DNA of 64,000 bases from Deinococcus sp. AB2017081 (GCF_034440735.1 NZ_CP140098.1:961001-1025000); one strand, 5' to 3'. Positions 1-12,399 are shown, numbered from the stretch's first letter. Notes: generated from the letters alone by a model not told the origin. Translations and numbers: made by a program.

Positions 1-24
1 ACCGTCGCGTAGCCGGCGACCCAC

Positions 25-30
25 TATCCT
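25..30 (+). promoter_or_regulatory. Leaderless -10 box for the COG0523 GTPase
   Basis: TATCCT ends 7 nt before the ATG at 38, and no Shine-Dalgarno sequence lies between. This spacing places the transcription start at or next to the A of ATG, as in leaderless mRNAs. The -35 region would start before or at the window edge and is not clear. Confidence 0.6.
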
Positions 31-37
31 GCCCCTC

Positions 38-1009
38 ATGACCGCGCCCGAGTTCCGCTCTGACGAACGCATTCCCGTGATCGTCGTGGGGGGCTTCCTG
101 GGCGCGGGGAAGACCACGCTGGTGAACCACCTGATCCGCTCTCTGCCACACCGGCTGGGCATCATCGTCAACGAGTTCGGGGCGGCGGGCGTGGACGGCA
201 GTCTGATCGAGCGCCTGCAGGACGACGTGACCGAGCTGACCGCCGGGTGCCTGTGCTGCACCGGCCGGGACGACCTGCTGCGCGCCCTGGTGACCATTGC
301 CATGCGCGAGCAGAGGCCCGACGCCGTGGTGGTGGAACTTTCCGGTGTGGCCGACCCGACGCCGGTGCTGACCACGCTGCTGGAACGGTCGGTGCGGGCG
401 GCGTTCCGCGTGACCACCCTGGTGGCCGTGGTGGATGCCCGCCACGCCCTGCTGACGCTGCGCGAGCACCCTGAGGCCGCGCGGCAGCTCGCCTACGCCA
501 ACGTGGTCGTGCTGAACAAGACCGATCTGGCCGACCCGGCCCGGCTGCAGCACGCCGAGGACATCCTGCGCGGCGTGAATCCCCTGGCCGACATCCGGCG
601 CGTGGAGCACGGCCAGATCGACGCCGACGCCCTGCTGGGCCGCGACGACTTCGATCCGCGCGTGCTGTCCGGTGTGGACGACCGGGCACAGCACACGCCG
701 GGCCTGAAGTCCTTCACGCTGCGGGCCGATCGGCCGATCGATCCGTATGCGTGGCAGCGCTTCATGACCGACTTCCTGCTGTCGCGCCCGTCGGAGGTGC
801 TGCGGGCCAAGGGCTTTCTCGACCTGCACGGCTACCCGCAGCGGATTCTCTTCCAGGCGGTGCGCGACCTGTTCACCGCCGACGCGTGGGACGTGGGCGA
901 CGGCAGGTCGGAACTCGTGGTGATCGGCCGCGGCCTTGACCGCGCGGAGTTCCAGGCGGGGTGGGCGGCGTGCCTGACCCCCGACCCGGCCGAGCTCATT
1001 CCGGACTGA
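38..1009 (+). CDS. COG0523 (CobW/YjiA-type) metal chaperone GTPase
   Basis: 323-residue G3E-family P-loop GTPase. Visible motifs are the Walker A GGFLGAGKTT (residues 18-27), the metal-binding GCLCC (70-74, the CxCC hallmark of the family), the NKTD base-recognition motif near 160, and a CobW C-terminal domain from about residue 225. Family members deliver zinc or cobalt to client enzymes using GTP. The subfamily (zinc chaperone, CobW, nitrile-hydratase activator) cannot be fixed because no client gene, Zur box or cobalamin gene is adjacent. The gene stands alone and is preceded by a leaderless -10 box. Confidence 0.9.
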   Translation: MTAPEFRSDERIPVIVVGGFLGAGKTTLVNHLIRSLPHRLGIIVNEFGAAGVDGSLIERLQDDVTELTAGCLCCTGRDDLLRALVTIAMREQRPDAVVVELSGVADPTPVLTTLLERSVRAAFRVTTLVAVVDARHALLTLREHPEAARQLAYANVVVLNKTDLADPARLQHAEDILRGVNPLADIRRVEHGQIDADALLGRDDFDPRVLSGVDDRAQHTPGLKSFTLRADRPIDPYAWQRFMTDFLLSRPSEVLRAKGFLDLHGYPQRILFQAVRDLFTADAWDVGDGRSELVVIGRGLDRAEFQAGWAACLTPDPAELIPD

Positions 1010-1234
1010 CTGTGGGGTTCAGTGCCACCGAGGGTCGCCCCCCACGGTTCTCAAGGGCACATCGACCGCTGTCCTGAGTCGGGGTCTTGATCCGCTCGTT
1101 CCAGCTTCGCCGGTAGTCCCCCCACCGACGCGGACTTGTGCGGTGAGGATCCGGGCATGAATCCCTCTGAACGCCCCTCCCATGCGCGGCGGGCGACCAC
1201 TGGATTAGGGTGGCGCTGACACAGGAGGTTCCCT

Positions 1235-1831
1235 ATGCCCAGCCTGCCCCAGCATCTCCCGTTCCAGCACCGCGAGCCGCCCGCCCACGTCATCGAGGAC
1301 GCCGTCAGCAACCACGACACGCTGGAGGCCGTGGCCGAGACCCTCCAGACGCTCCTGAAGGGTGCCGAGGCCATCATCCCGGACGGCGTGCTGGATCTGC
1401 TGCACGGCGAGCCGGTCGGGCATCCCATGCACCCGCTGCTGGTGCACGTGCCGCTGGGCGGGTGGGTCATCGCGGCGGCGCTGGACCACCTGCCGGCACA
1501 GTCACCCGGTGGCAACGAGCACGCCGCCGACCTGGCCCTGACGCTGGGCACACTGGGAGCCGTGGGCACGATTGCGACGGGCTGGACAGACTGGAGCAAC
1601 ACGCGCGGCGAGGCCCGCCGGACGGGGCTCATCCACGGCGCCCTGAACGAGGTGGCCTTCCTGCTCAACGTCGGCTCGATCGTGGCCCGCCGCAAGCACC
1701 GGCGTGGACTGGGCAAGGCGCTGTCTGGCGCGGCGCTGGGTCTCGCCGTGGCCGGGGGATTCCTGGGCGGCGAACTGGTATACCGGCACGGCCTGGGCGT
1801 GGGCCGCACGCTGGCGCACCGGCAGGGCTGA
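1235..1831 (+). CDS. DUF2231 membrane protein
   Basis: 198 residues with about four hydrophobic segments. The DUF2231 signature (GHPMHPLLVHVPLG, residues ~64-77) marks the start of the membrane part; histidines in this motif suggest metal or haem contact in the family, but the function is unknown. The N-terminal 60 residues are a hydrophilic helical extension. The start is chosen because AGGAGG lies 7 nt upstream of ATG 1235; longer in-frame or out-of-frame alternatives lack a ribosome site. Its 3' end converges with csaB with only 9 bp between. Confidence 0.85.
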   Translation: MPSLPQHLPFQHREPPAHVIEDAVSNHDTLEAVAETLQTLLKGAEAIIPDGVLDLLHGEPVGHPMHPLLVHVPLGGWVIAAALDHLPAQSPGGNEHAADLALTLGTLGAVGTIATGWTDWSNTRGEARRTGLIHGALNEVAFLLNVGSIVARRKHRRGLGKALSGAALGLAVAGGFLGGELVYRHGLGVGRTLAHRQG

Positions 1832-1840
1832 GCCCTCGCC

Positions 1841-2805
1841 TCAGCGCAGGGCCCGGGCGAAGCTCTCGGAGGCCCGGAGCTTCATGTCCTCGATGGCGCT
1901 CCAGTTCGGGGACGTGCGGCGCATGGCCTCGTCGGTCACGGTGTGGCTGTCCAGGGTGGTGGGATGGACGGGGGCGCCCGCGTCGTCCGCGAAGCCCTGC
2001 ACCTTGGGGTCGTACGCCACCGCGCTGAAGGGCGTGCCGGCGGCAGCGGCCAGGATGATCGCGTGCAGCCGCACCCCGATCACGTAGCCGCTGTTGGCGA
2101 TGGTATCCAGCGCCACCTGCGGATCTCGGGTGCTGATCACCTCGTCGGCCCCCAGGGCGTGGGCCGCGTCGTCGTCGTGATCGGGCATGAAGCTCAGGGC
2201 CGTGACCCGGCGGCCCCGCTGCTGCAATTCCAGCGTCACGGCCTTCAGGCGCTCGGTGGCGTCGGTCACGTCGCCGCGCGGCGCGATGATCACGCGGTGG
2301 GGATCGGGCGTCAGCCCTGGCGACGGCTCCAGCAGCAAGGCCGGATCGCCGCCGATCTCGCCCGGCACGTGCAGGGCGTTCAGGGTGTCCAGACTGGTGT
2401 GGTCGCGCACGATCACGCGCAGGCCACGCAGGGCGCCCGCCACGCGCCGCCCCCCGCCGGCACTGAGTGGCCCGACACTCTGGTTGAAGACGACCACGCG
2501 TTTCCCGAGCAGCCGGGCCACCTGGATCACGCTCAGGTAGTACGTCAGGGTACGGGCACTGGTCTTGTCCTGCAGCAGGCCGCCCCCGCCGGACAGCACC
2601 ACCCGCGACCGCAGCAGGGCCCACAGCAGCGGGCCGGGGGCCATGCGCGCCACGCTCTCGCAGCCGTACAGGGCCGCACTCTCCTCGGGCGTGTTGGACA
2701 GCAGCACGGGCATGTGCCCGAGCTTCTTCAGTTCCCGCGTGATCGCCAGCGCGATCGCCTCGTCCCCGGTGTTGCCGAAGCCGTAGTACCCGCTCACGGC
2801 GACCC

Positions 2806-2809
<4 letters not shown>
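1841..2809 (-). CDS. csaB: Polysaccharide pyruvyl transferase, CsaB type
   Basis: 322 residues. CsaB transfers pyruvate from PEP to a cell-wall polysaccharide, the ligand for SLH-domain S-layer proteins. Recognisable features are the N-terminal GYYGFGNTGDEAI loop (residues ~6-18), the glycine-rich VLSGGGGLLQD near 87, and an R-D-X-S/T fold segment RDHTSLDTL; length fits the family. The ATG (2807-2809) overlaps the TGA of the upstream DUF5693 gene as ATGA, so the two are cotranslated. SLH-anchored envelopes are typical of Deinococcus, which fits. The substrate polymer is inferred from family knowledge only. Confidence 0.88.
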
Positions 2810-4659
<1,850 letters not shown>

Positions 4660-4776
4660 AGGGCACATCCTAAGGGGGGAATTCGGGAACCGGATCAGTG
4701 GCGGGCCCATCGGGCCAGCCGGGCATGCTACACGCGGGCGGGCCGGGTGCCGTCCGCCCAATGGTGGGCTGCCGGG

Positions 4777-6434
<1,658 letters not shown>

Positions 6435-6710
6435 CAGGGCTCCTGTCGCCCACGCCGGGGCGGGGCACGTGTGTCGCAGGCTACCACTCCGGGCTCCCGA
6501 TTCCATCCCTGGACACGCACGTCAGCTCTGTCACAGTTCCGGGCCGTCCTGAAAGAACGCTGTCATACCCGGCCCGGCACGCTACCGGTGGACACGGTCA
6601 CACCCACTGCGGCGCCGATGTTCGGTGCCCGGGACATCTCTCGCTGAGCACATGCCCAGCAGCTACACTGACGTCACACTCGACATCGGGCACTCGAAAG
6701 GGGAACAGGT

Positions 6711-8390
6711 ATGGAACGGATTGCTCCGCTGGCCAAGATTCTGGCAGAGGCGAACGGGATTGACTGGCAGCATCTCAGGGGAACCGGCGACGGCGGCATG
6801 ATCGTCGAGCAGGACATCCTGAACTACCTCTCCCGCATCATGACCGGCGAGGAGGAGCCGCCGTCCACCCCCGTGGACGTGCCGCCACCCGACTGGAACG
6901 GCGACATGAACGCCATGCCCGATCTGAGCGGTGTCAGCGCCGACCAGCTGACCCGCGCCGGCGTGGAGTCCGACCTCACGTCGCTGATGGGCCAGCCCGC
7001 CGTGTCGTCGCCGCAGGTGCCGGCCACGCCGGCCGCCGCGCTGGACGACGACCTGGAATTCGAACTCGATGACGCCGAGCCTGAACCCACCCCGGCCCCG
7101 GTCGCGGCCGCCCCGGCGGCCCCTGCTCCCTCGCTGGGCGGCTGGGAGTGGAGTGCGCCCAGCCCGGCCAGCGGTTCCCCGCTCGTGCCCGCACCCGTGG
7201 CCGACGTGGTGGCCGATCCTGTTCCCACCTTCAGCCTGCCCATGCCGGCCGCCCAGGAGGTCTCGGGCGTTGCCGCGCCAGAGGTGGGCACGCCGGCACC
7301 CGCCGCGGAGCCCTTCCCGTTCGGGGCAGGGACGGTGGAGGCCCCGGCCTCCATGCCGGTGGCGGAACCGGTCGCCGAGCCCGCAGCGGTGCCGGCCGCG
7401 GGCCTGGGCAGCCTGCTGTCCCGCCTGTACCAGCAGCCGGCCCCGACCCCGGAGCCGGTGACTCCCGCCCCGGCCCCGGCCGACGTGACCCCTGCCGCAC
7501 CGGCCCCGTGGCAGCCCGCTCCGGCCATGGATCTCGATGCGCCGGATCAGGACTCCGGTCCGGCGCTGGACACCGGCACCAACTGGCCGGCGCCCGCCGC
7601 TCCGGAACCCGTGGCCCAGCCGGCCTGGGCGCCGGCGTGGACGGCCGACGTCACGCCGGTGGCTGCGGCTCCGCTGCCCGAGCCCCAGGCCGCCGAACCC
7701 GAGGCCGCCGATCCCATGCCGGCCCATGTGGCCGAGCCGGTGGCCACTGCTCCTGCGATCGCCGAGCCCACCGAACCCGAGTCCACCGAACCCGAGCCGG
7801 TCAGCGCCGAGGCGAAGCCCGCCACGCCTGAGCCCACCGCGCCCGTGGTCGAGGATGCGCCGGCGTCCGAGCCCGACCCTGAGCCGGTCGCCGCTGCGCC
7901 GGTGCCGGTGGCCGCCGCGCCCCAGGCCGGTCAGGACGCCGTGTGGTTCGGCACCTACCTGCGCCGTGACACCGATATGGCGGCCCTGACCGACCTGCAC
8001 GGGCAGCTCGTGGCGGCGCTCGGACAGCACCTGCCGCTGGCGCTGCTGGTCGCCCGCGCCGCGCAGCGCCACGCCGGGCACCTGGGCCTGCACAGCGTGG
8101 CCCTCCAGGGCGCGTCCGGTGCCCGTAGCGTGGACGGCGAGACCCTGCGGGCCGCCGCCGACGCCAGCACCCACGAGTATCAGGGCACCCCGGATCTGCT
8201 GGTCGTGGACGCCGGTGCCCACGGCCTGGACGACCTGCACTACCCCCACACCACGACCCTGTCGGTCGGGCGCCTGCAGGATGGCCGCGCCGCCCTGACC
8301 CTGAACGGCACCGTGGATGCGGGCCGGGGCGCAGAGTTCCTGGCCGCCGTGGCGACCACGCTGGGCCAGCCGGTGCTGCTGCTGCTGTAG
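6711..8390 (+). CDS. Degenerate E2-type protein: E3-binding domain, Pro/Ala linker, vestigial acyltransferase fold
   Basis: 559 residues. Residues ~3-41 form a peripheral-subunit-binding (E3-binding) domain with the diagnostic RGTGDGG and DILNYL. Residues ~45-405 are a Pro/Ala/Glu-rich linker with no lipoyl domain. Residues ~410-559 resemble a shortened 2-oxoacid dehydrogenase E2 C-terminal domain (LLVVDAGAHGLDDLHYP, then LSVGRL, then LNGTVDAGRGAEFLAAV). The active-site motif DHRVVDG of real E2s is replaced by NGTVDAG, so the catalytic His is absent. SD AAAGGGG precedes ATG 6711. It may act as an E1/E3 scaffold or be unrelated to oxoacid metabolism; function is unknown. Confidence 0.75.
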   Translation: MERIAPLAKILAEANGIDWQHLRGTGDGGMIVEQDILNYLSRIMTGEEEPPSTPVDVPPPDWNGDMNAMPDLSGVSADQLTRAGVESDLTSLMGQPAVSSPQVPATPAAALDDDLEFELDDAEPEPTPAPVAAAPAAPAPSLGGWEWSAPSPASGSPLVPAPVADVVADPVPTFSLPMPAAQEVSGVAAPEVGTPAPAAEPFPFGAGTVEAPASMPVAEPVAEPAAVPAAGLGSLLSRLYQQPAPTPEPVTPAPAPADVTPAAPAPWQPAPAMDLDAPDQDSGPALDTGTNWPAPAAPEPVAQPAWAPAWTADVTPVAAAPLPEPQAAEPEAADPMPAHVAEPVATAPAIAEPTEPESTEPEPVSAEAKPATPEPTAPVVEDAPASEPDPEPVAAAPVPVAAAPQAGQDAVWFGTYLRRDTDMAALTDLHGQLVAALGQHLPLALLVARAAQRHAGHLGLHSVALQGASGARSVDGETLRAAADASTHEYQGTPDLLVVDAGAHGLDDLHYPHTTTLSVGRLQDGRAALTLNGTVDAGRGAEFLAAVATTLGQPVLLLL

Positions 8391-8405
8391 GGAACGAATC
8401 GAACT

Positions 8406-8438
8406 CGGGCGGGGCACCACATGTGGGTGCCCCGCCCG
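8406..8438. terminator. Bidirectional terminator between convergent genes
   Basis: A perfect 13-bp GC stem (8406-8418 with 8426-8438) with a 7-nt loop lies between the E2-like gene stop at 8390 and the stop of the convergent AhbAB-like gene at 8446. There is no long T-run on either strand, but position and stem strength fit a shared terminator. Confidence 0.7.
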
Positions 8439-8445
8439 TCTGTCG

Positions 8446-9525
8446 TCAGGCGTCCGTGCCGAGGTGTGTTCTGGCCCACCCGTAGAACTCGGGCTTGTAG
8501 AACTCCAGCCGCACCTTCTTGTACTCCTTGGTCGAGTACAGGATGGCGTGATCCGTGCCCGGCACGACCTCCTGCTCGATGGCCTGGATCTTCCCGAAGG
8601 CCTCGTCCTTGCTGCGGCCGTGCACCATGGTGAAGATCGTGTACGGCCACTCCGGGTAGGTGGGCCGCAGGTAGCAGTGAGACACGGCCTTGAACTCGGC
8701 CATGCGCCGCCCGACCGCTGCCACGTCGTCCTGGGGCACCGCCCACACGCCCATGGCGTTGAAGGTGAAGCCCGCCTGCTGGTGGCGGAACACGGCCGAC
8801 ACGCGCCGCAGCGCCCCGGCCGCCTTCATCTTCTCGGCGTGCGCGGCGACCTCGTCAATGCTCAGGCCCAGCGCGGCGCAGGCGTCCGCGTAGGGTTCCT
8901 CGGTCACCGGCAGATCCTTCTGGAACTCCACCACGAAGGCGCGGTCAAGCTCGGTCACCGCGTAGCCGATGTTGCGCTGTTCGCTGGTGTACTGAGGCGC
9001 GGCCTTGGCGTTCCACGCCTCCTTGCCGGTCATGTCGAACTCCACCCCGATCTTGAACAGGTGCAGGGTGGGCATCAGGCGGGTCAGGCGCGCGCCGCTC
9101 AGCTCGTGCAGCTTCTGGACGTGGGCCTCCAGATCGCTCTCGGGCGGGACGGCGATCGTGTACCACAGGTTGAAATCGTGATTGCGGCGGTAGTTGTGGC
9201 TCACGCCGGGGTGCCCATTCACGACCGCTGCGCCAGCATCGAGCTGGTCGGCGTCGTGGACGGCTGCGACCAGGCTGCTCTGGTAGCCCAGGGTGCGCGT
9301 GTCGAAGATGGCGCTCACCTGCCGCAGCACGCCCTCGGCCTTGACCTCGCGCAGGATCGCCAGGGCCTCCTGCTCACTCAGCCCGACGTCCTGCGCGATC
9401 ACCGCGTACGGCCGCTGCACGATGGGAATATCGCGCTGGATGCGGTTCAGGAGCTGGTCGCGCGGGCTGGGGGGGGCCGGCTGGTCGCCCGTGGGCTGAC
9501 CAGTGGTGGGGACGGTGGCGGTCAT
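8446..9525 (-). CDS. Siroheme-decarboxylase-like protein, fused AhbA-AhbB (Lrp/AsnC fold)
   Basis: 359 residues made of two Lrp/AsnC-like halves. Each half has an N-terminal winged-helix segment and a C-terminal domain with the siroheme-decarboxylase signature: SHNYRRNHDFNLWYT near residue 109 and SHCYLRPTYPEWPYTIFTM near 283. These Arg/His/Tyr-rich motifs are what separates AhbA/AhbB and NirDLGH from ordinary Lrp regulators. AhbA and AhbB normally are separate subunits that convert siroheme to didecarboxysiroheme. Start 9525 is preferred because the -10 box TATGGT lies over the alternative ATG 9537. No other haem d1 or Ahb gene is visible here. Confidence 0.75.
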   Translation of the reverse strand: MTATVPTTGQPTGDQPAPPSPRDQLLNRIQRDIPIVQRPYAVIAQDVGLSEQEALAILREVKAEGVLRQVSAIFDTRTLGYQSSLVAAVHDADQLDAGAAVVNGHPGVSHNYRRNHDFNLWYTIAVPPESDLEAHVQKLHELSGARLTRLMPTLHLFKIGVEFDMTGKEAWNAKAAPQYTSEQRNIGYAVTELDRAFVVEFQKDLPVTEEPYADACAALGLSIDEVAAHAEKMKAAGALRRVSAVFRHQQAGFTFNAMGVWAVPQDDVAAVGRRMAEFKAVSHCYLRPTYPEWPYTIFTMVHGRSKDEAFGKIQAIEQEVVPGTDHAILYSTKEYKKVRLEFYKPEFYGWARTHLGTDA

Positions 9526-9532
9526 GTCTAGC

Positions 9533-9538
9533 ACCATA
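9533..9538 (-). promoter_or_regulatory. Leaderless -10 box for the AhbAB-like gene
   Basis: On the minus strand TATGGT ends 7 nt before ATG 9525. It overlaps the more upstream ATG at 9537, which argues against that codon being used. No Shine-Dalgarno sequence is seen. Confidence 0.6.
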
Positions 9539-9625
9539 CGCCCCCACCGCGCGGCGAAACGTCCCCGAACGAACGGTCAGGACGGAGCTGGCCCACCCGT
9601 GCCGTCGGCAGCGCACAATGACGGC

Positions 9626-9919
9626 ATGGTGACCGCAATCGTGATGGTTCAGGCCGAGCGCCACAGTATCCAGAGCACCGCCGAGGCGCTGGCCGGCGTG
9701 GATGGCGTCCGTGAGGTCTATTCCGTGACGGGGGAGTGGGACATCGTGGCTGTCCTGAAGCTGGCGCAGTACGAGGATCTGGACGACGTGGTGACCGGCG
9801 GTCTGCGCCGCGTGCCGGGCATCGTGCGCACCCAGACCATGCTGGCCTTCCGCACCTACAGCGAGGAACTGCTCGATCAGGGCTTCGGCGTGGGTCTGGA
9901 TGAGAGCCACAGCAGCTGA
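9626..9919 (+). CDS. Stand-alone Lrp/AsnC ligand-binding (RAM) domain protein
   Basis: 97 residues, beginning MVTAIVMVQ and containing GVREVYSVTGEWDIVAVLK and TQTMLAFRTYS, the betaalphabeta-betaalphabeta pattern of the AsnC C-terminal ligand-binding domain. There is no DNA-binding helix-turn-helix. Such SMART-like single RAM-domain proteins bind amino acids or other small ligands as oligomers. The gene is divergent from the AhbAB-like gene with 100 bp between, so both may be controlled together. ATG 9626 is used because upstream in-frame sequence is not family-like. Confidence 0.82.
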   Translation: MVTAIVMVQAERHSIQSTAEALAGVDGVREVYSVTGEWDIVAVLKLAQYEDLDDVVTGGLRRVPGIVRTQTMLAFRTYSEELLDQGFGVGLDESHSS

Positions 9920-10109
9920 CGGGCCGGGCGCCACGGCCCTGCGCTGCCGGGAAGCGTGAACAGGTCGGCTGTGTCAGGGGCGGCGGCTTCCGGTGCCGGG
10001 TGGGAGAAGGCGACGTCCCCCCAGCCCCGGCGTCCTCAGGGGTCGGCGCCGCAGTCAGGAACTCGGGAGTTCGCCTGAGATGCAGTGACCTGTGGTCTGA
10101 CAGCGGTGT

Positions 10110-10135
10110 TCAGTTCCGCCCCGGGGCGGAACTGA
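10110..10135. repeat. 26-bp perfect palindrome
   Basis: The sequence equals its own reverse complement over 26 bp; its centre is CCCC/GGGG and the outer arms contain CAGTTCCG and CGGAACTG. As RNA it would fold with no loop spacing, so it is more likely a dimeric protein-binding site, a cruciform or a repeat-element core than a terminator. Confidence 0.85.
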
Positions 10136-10256
10136 TGCCCCAGGGCTCCACTTCCAACCGCTGCCTTATCAGGGACTCGCTCCGCTCGTTTCAGAGGCAG
10201 TGAGGGCACTCCTCATTCCCTCTGAACTCTGCTGTGACAGCACGGTGATCTGCCAG

Positions 10257-10294
10257 ATCCCCATGGTCACCGTCCGTACCATCGGCATGGGGAT
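10257..10294. other. 9-bp hairpin in the gene-free region
   Basis: ATCCCCATG (10257-10265) pairs with CATGGGGAT (10286-10294) across a 20-nt loop, inside which GGT and ACC can add a short inner stem. No T-run follows, so it is not an obvious terminator. It overlaps one copy of the TGCCAGATCCCC direct repeat. Confidence 0.5.
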
Positions 10295-10584
10295 TGACTG
10301 GCTCCCGGCGGAGTTCAAGGCCGGCCGCCCGGAGTGCATCGGACGCCGTGAATGGCTGGATGTCTTGATGTTCTGTAGTTTCACCGGTGCCGCTTCATGG
10401 TCGGGCACTGGCGAGACTTGATAGGTTCAGATGCGGTCAATCATGGCGGGGTGCCTGGCATGCTGGTTCCGCAGTGATATTCACGAAGTCGGCAGATCTC
10501 TGCGGGCGCGTGCCAGATCCCCGATTCCACGGCTCTCCCGGTGATTCTCCTGACTCCCGTTTCCTCGATGTATGACGCAGCCCC

Positions 10585-10614
10585 TTTACAGCTAAGGCGG
10601 TTCGTGCTCATACT
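10585..10614 (+). promoter_or_regulatory. Promoter of the 144-residue orphan gene
   Basis: TTTACA (10585-10590), an 18-bp spacer and CATACT (10609-10614) form a good sigma-70-type promoter. It is followed by a short leader with GGAGG 8 nt before ATG 10636, so this gene has a leadered mRNA, unlike many neighbours. Confidence 0.7.
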
Positions 10615-10635
10615 CTGGAACGGAGGATTGACAAC

Positions 10636-11070
10636 ATGGCTTATCGGAAACTCAGTGAACAGGTACATAAACTCAGCAACGCACAACGCAGTGATTCCTT
10701 TGTGAAGGCGTTCCGTGACGCGGTCCGCGATGGACAGTTCGAGGCCGCCTACATGCCCGAGCGCTTCACCCTGCCCAAGCAGTTCAGCCGGCGCGGCTCG
10801 GAAGGCACGTACCAGCGCGACGCCAAGGAGATGCTGTTCGACGCCACGCCTGCCTTCGAGAAGTGGTTCGAGCAGACCAACCGCGAACTGGCCGCCGCGC
10901 GCAAGGGTGGCAGCATCAAGCCCACGCTGGAGGCCGTCGAGGCCGGTCTGGTGGACTTCAAGGCCATGGCTGCCGAGACCCGCAAGAAGATGCAGGCCAG
11001 CTACACCAAGGGCCAGGCCCTGGGCAAGAGCCGCGCCAAGGGTGCGGGCACCAAGGGCAAGCGCAAGTAA
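10636..11070 (+). CDS. Orphan protein with basic C-terminal tail
   Basis: 144 residues; I do not recognise a family. The body (residues 1-125) is mostly amphipathic helix with charged stretches, and the last ~20 residues (KSRAKGAGTKGKRK) are strongly basic, like the tails of histone-like or nucleic-acid-binding proteins. It has its own promoter, a canonical SD (GGAGG) and a strong terminator, so it is a monocistronic, probably well-expressed gene. Nucleic-acid binding is a guess from the tail alone. Confidence 0.8.
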   Translation: MAYRKLSEQVHKLSNAQRSDSFVKAFRDAVRDGQFEAAYMPERFTLPKQFSRRGSEGTYQRDAKEMLFDATPAFEKWFEQTNRELAAARKGGSIKPTLEAVEAGLVDFKAMAAETRKKMQASYTKGQALGKSRAKGAGTKGKRK

Positions 11071-11081
11071 CGTTCAGGTGG

Positions 11082-11120
11082 CAGGCGGCGGGGCCCACGC
11101 AGGCCCCGCCGCCTGTTCTC
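11082..11120 (+). terminator. Intrinsic terminator of the orphan gene
   Basis: A perfect 14-bp stem (11082-11095 with 11102-11115), 6-nt loop, followed by TTCTCATT. It starts 11 nt after the stop codon at 11070 and precedes the gmk promoter. Confidence 0.8.
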
Positions 11121-11138
11121 ATTCGTGCCCCGGACAGG

Positions 11139-11144
11139 TATTGT
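11139..11144 (+). promoter_or_regulatory. Leaderless -10 box for gmk
   Basis: TATTGT ends 7 nt before ATG 11152 and no SD is present. It supports 11152 rather than the upstream in-frame ATG at 11125. Confidence 0.6.
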
Positions 11145-11151
11145 CCCTGGC

Positions 11152-11865
<714 letters not shown>

Positions 11866-11867
11866 TC

Positions 11868-12398
11868 ATGCCGCTGGCCCTCGTGCAGGGCGACATCGCC
11901 GCGCAGACCACGGACGTGATCGTCACGGCCGCCAATGCCCAGCTGATGGGCGGCGGCGGTGTGGACGGCGTGATCCACCGCGCCGCCGGGCCGGAACTGC
12001 TGCGGGCCATCCGGGAGATCGGTGGCACCCCCACCGGAACCGCCGTCATCACCCCGGCCTTCGGGCTGGAAGCACAGGGCGTGAAGGCTGTGATCCATGC
12101 CGTCGGCCCCATCTGGCGGGGTGGGGCAGGGGGCGAGGCGGGGCTGCTGGCCGGGGCGTACCGCGCCAGTCTGGAATTCACTGTCCAGGGCGGCTATTCC
12201 TCGGTCGCCTTCCCGGCGATCAGCACCGGGGTGTACGGCTATCCGCTGGAGCAGGCGGCCGGGGTCGCCCTGAGGACGATCCGAGATGTTCTGACCACCC
12301 ATCCGGAGCTGGACGTGCGTGTGGTGCTGTACGACCGGGGCGCCCTGAACGTCTTTCAACGGGTGCTGGAGCGGCTGGACGCACATCCGGGTGCATAA
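11868..12398 (+). CDS. Macro-domain protein, probable (O-acetyl-)ADP-ribose deacetylase
   Basis: 176 residues, a single macro domain. Motifs are [36 protein letters not shown] (the ADP-ribose-binding loop; the NAN and [10 protein letters not shown] parts at residues ~21-40) and ISTGVYGYP near 125. Enzymes of this type hydrolyse O-acetyl-ADP-ribose or remove ADP-ribose from proteins. It follows gmk by 2 nt, which suggests a link to nucleotide metabolism. It ends directly at the first promoter-terminator unit. Confidence 0.9.
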   Translation: MPLALVQGDIAAQTTDVIVTAANAQLMGGGGVDGVIHRAAGPELLRAIREIGGTPTGTAVITPAFGLEAQGVKAVIHAVGPIWRGGAGGEAGLLAGAYRASLEFTVQGGYSSVAFPAISTGVYGYPLEQAAGVALRTIRDVLTTHPELDVRVVLYDRGALNVFQRVLERLDAHPGA

Positions 12399-12399
12399 G

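Larger units (their letters stand above)
9920..10584. other. Gene-free structured region with short repeats
   Basis: About 665 bp without a credible gene; short reading frames here have no start signal or recognisable product. Base composition is visibly less GC-rich than the neighbours. It holds a 26-bp perfect palindrome (10110-10135), a 9-bp hairpin (10257-10265 with 10286-10294) and a direct repeat TGCCAGATCCCC at 10251 and 10511. It could be an RNA gene, a decayed element or a small noncoding repeat; nothing decides between these. Confidence 0.6.

Noticed and set aside
6663..8420. 585-codon minus-strand frame over the E2-like gene
   Set aside because: Shadow of the Pro/Ala-rich linker; product is Gly/Arg/His low-complexity.
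8446..9525. Ordinary Lrp/AsnC transcription factor
   Set aside because: Both halves have siroheme-decarboxylase motifs that are absent from Lrp regulators, and the protein is twice the usual length.
10000..10686. Several 60-80 codon frames in the gene-free region
   Set aside because: No start signals, no family resemblance, and they contradict each other on both strands.
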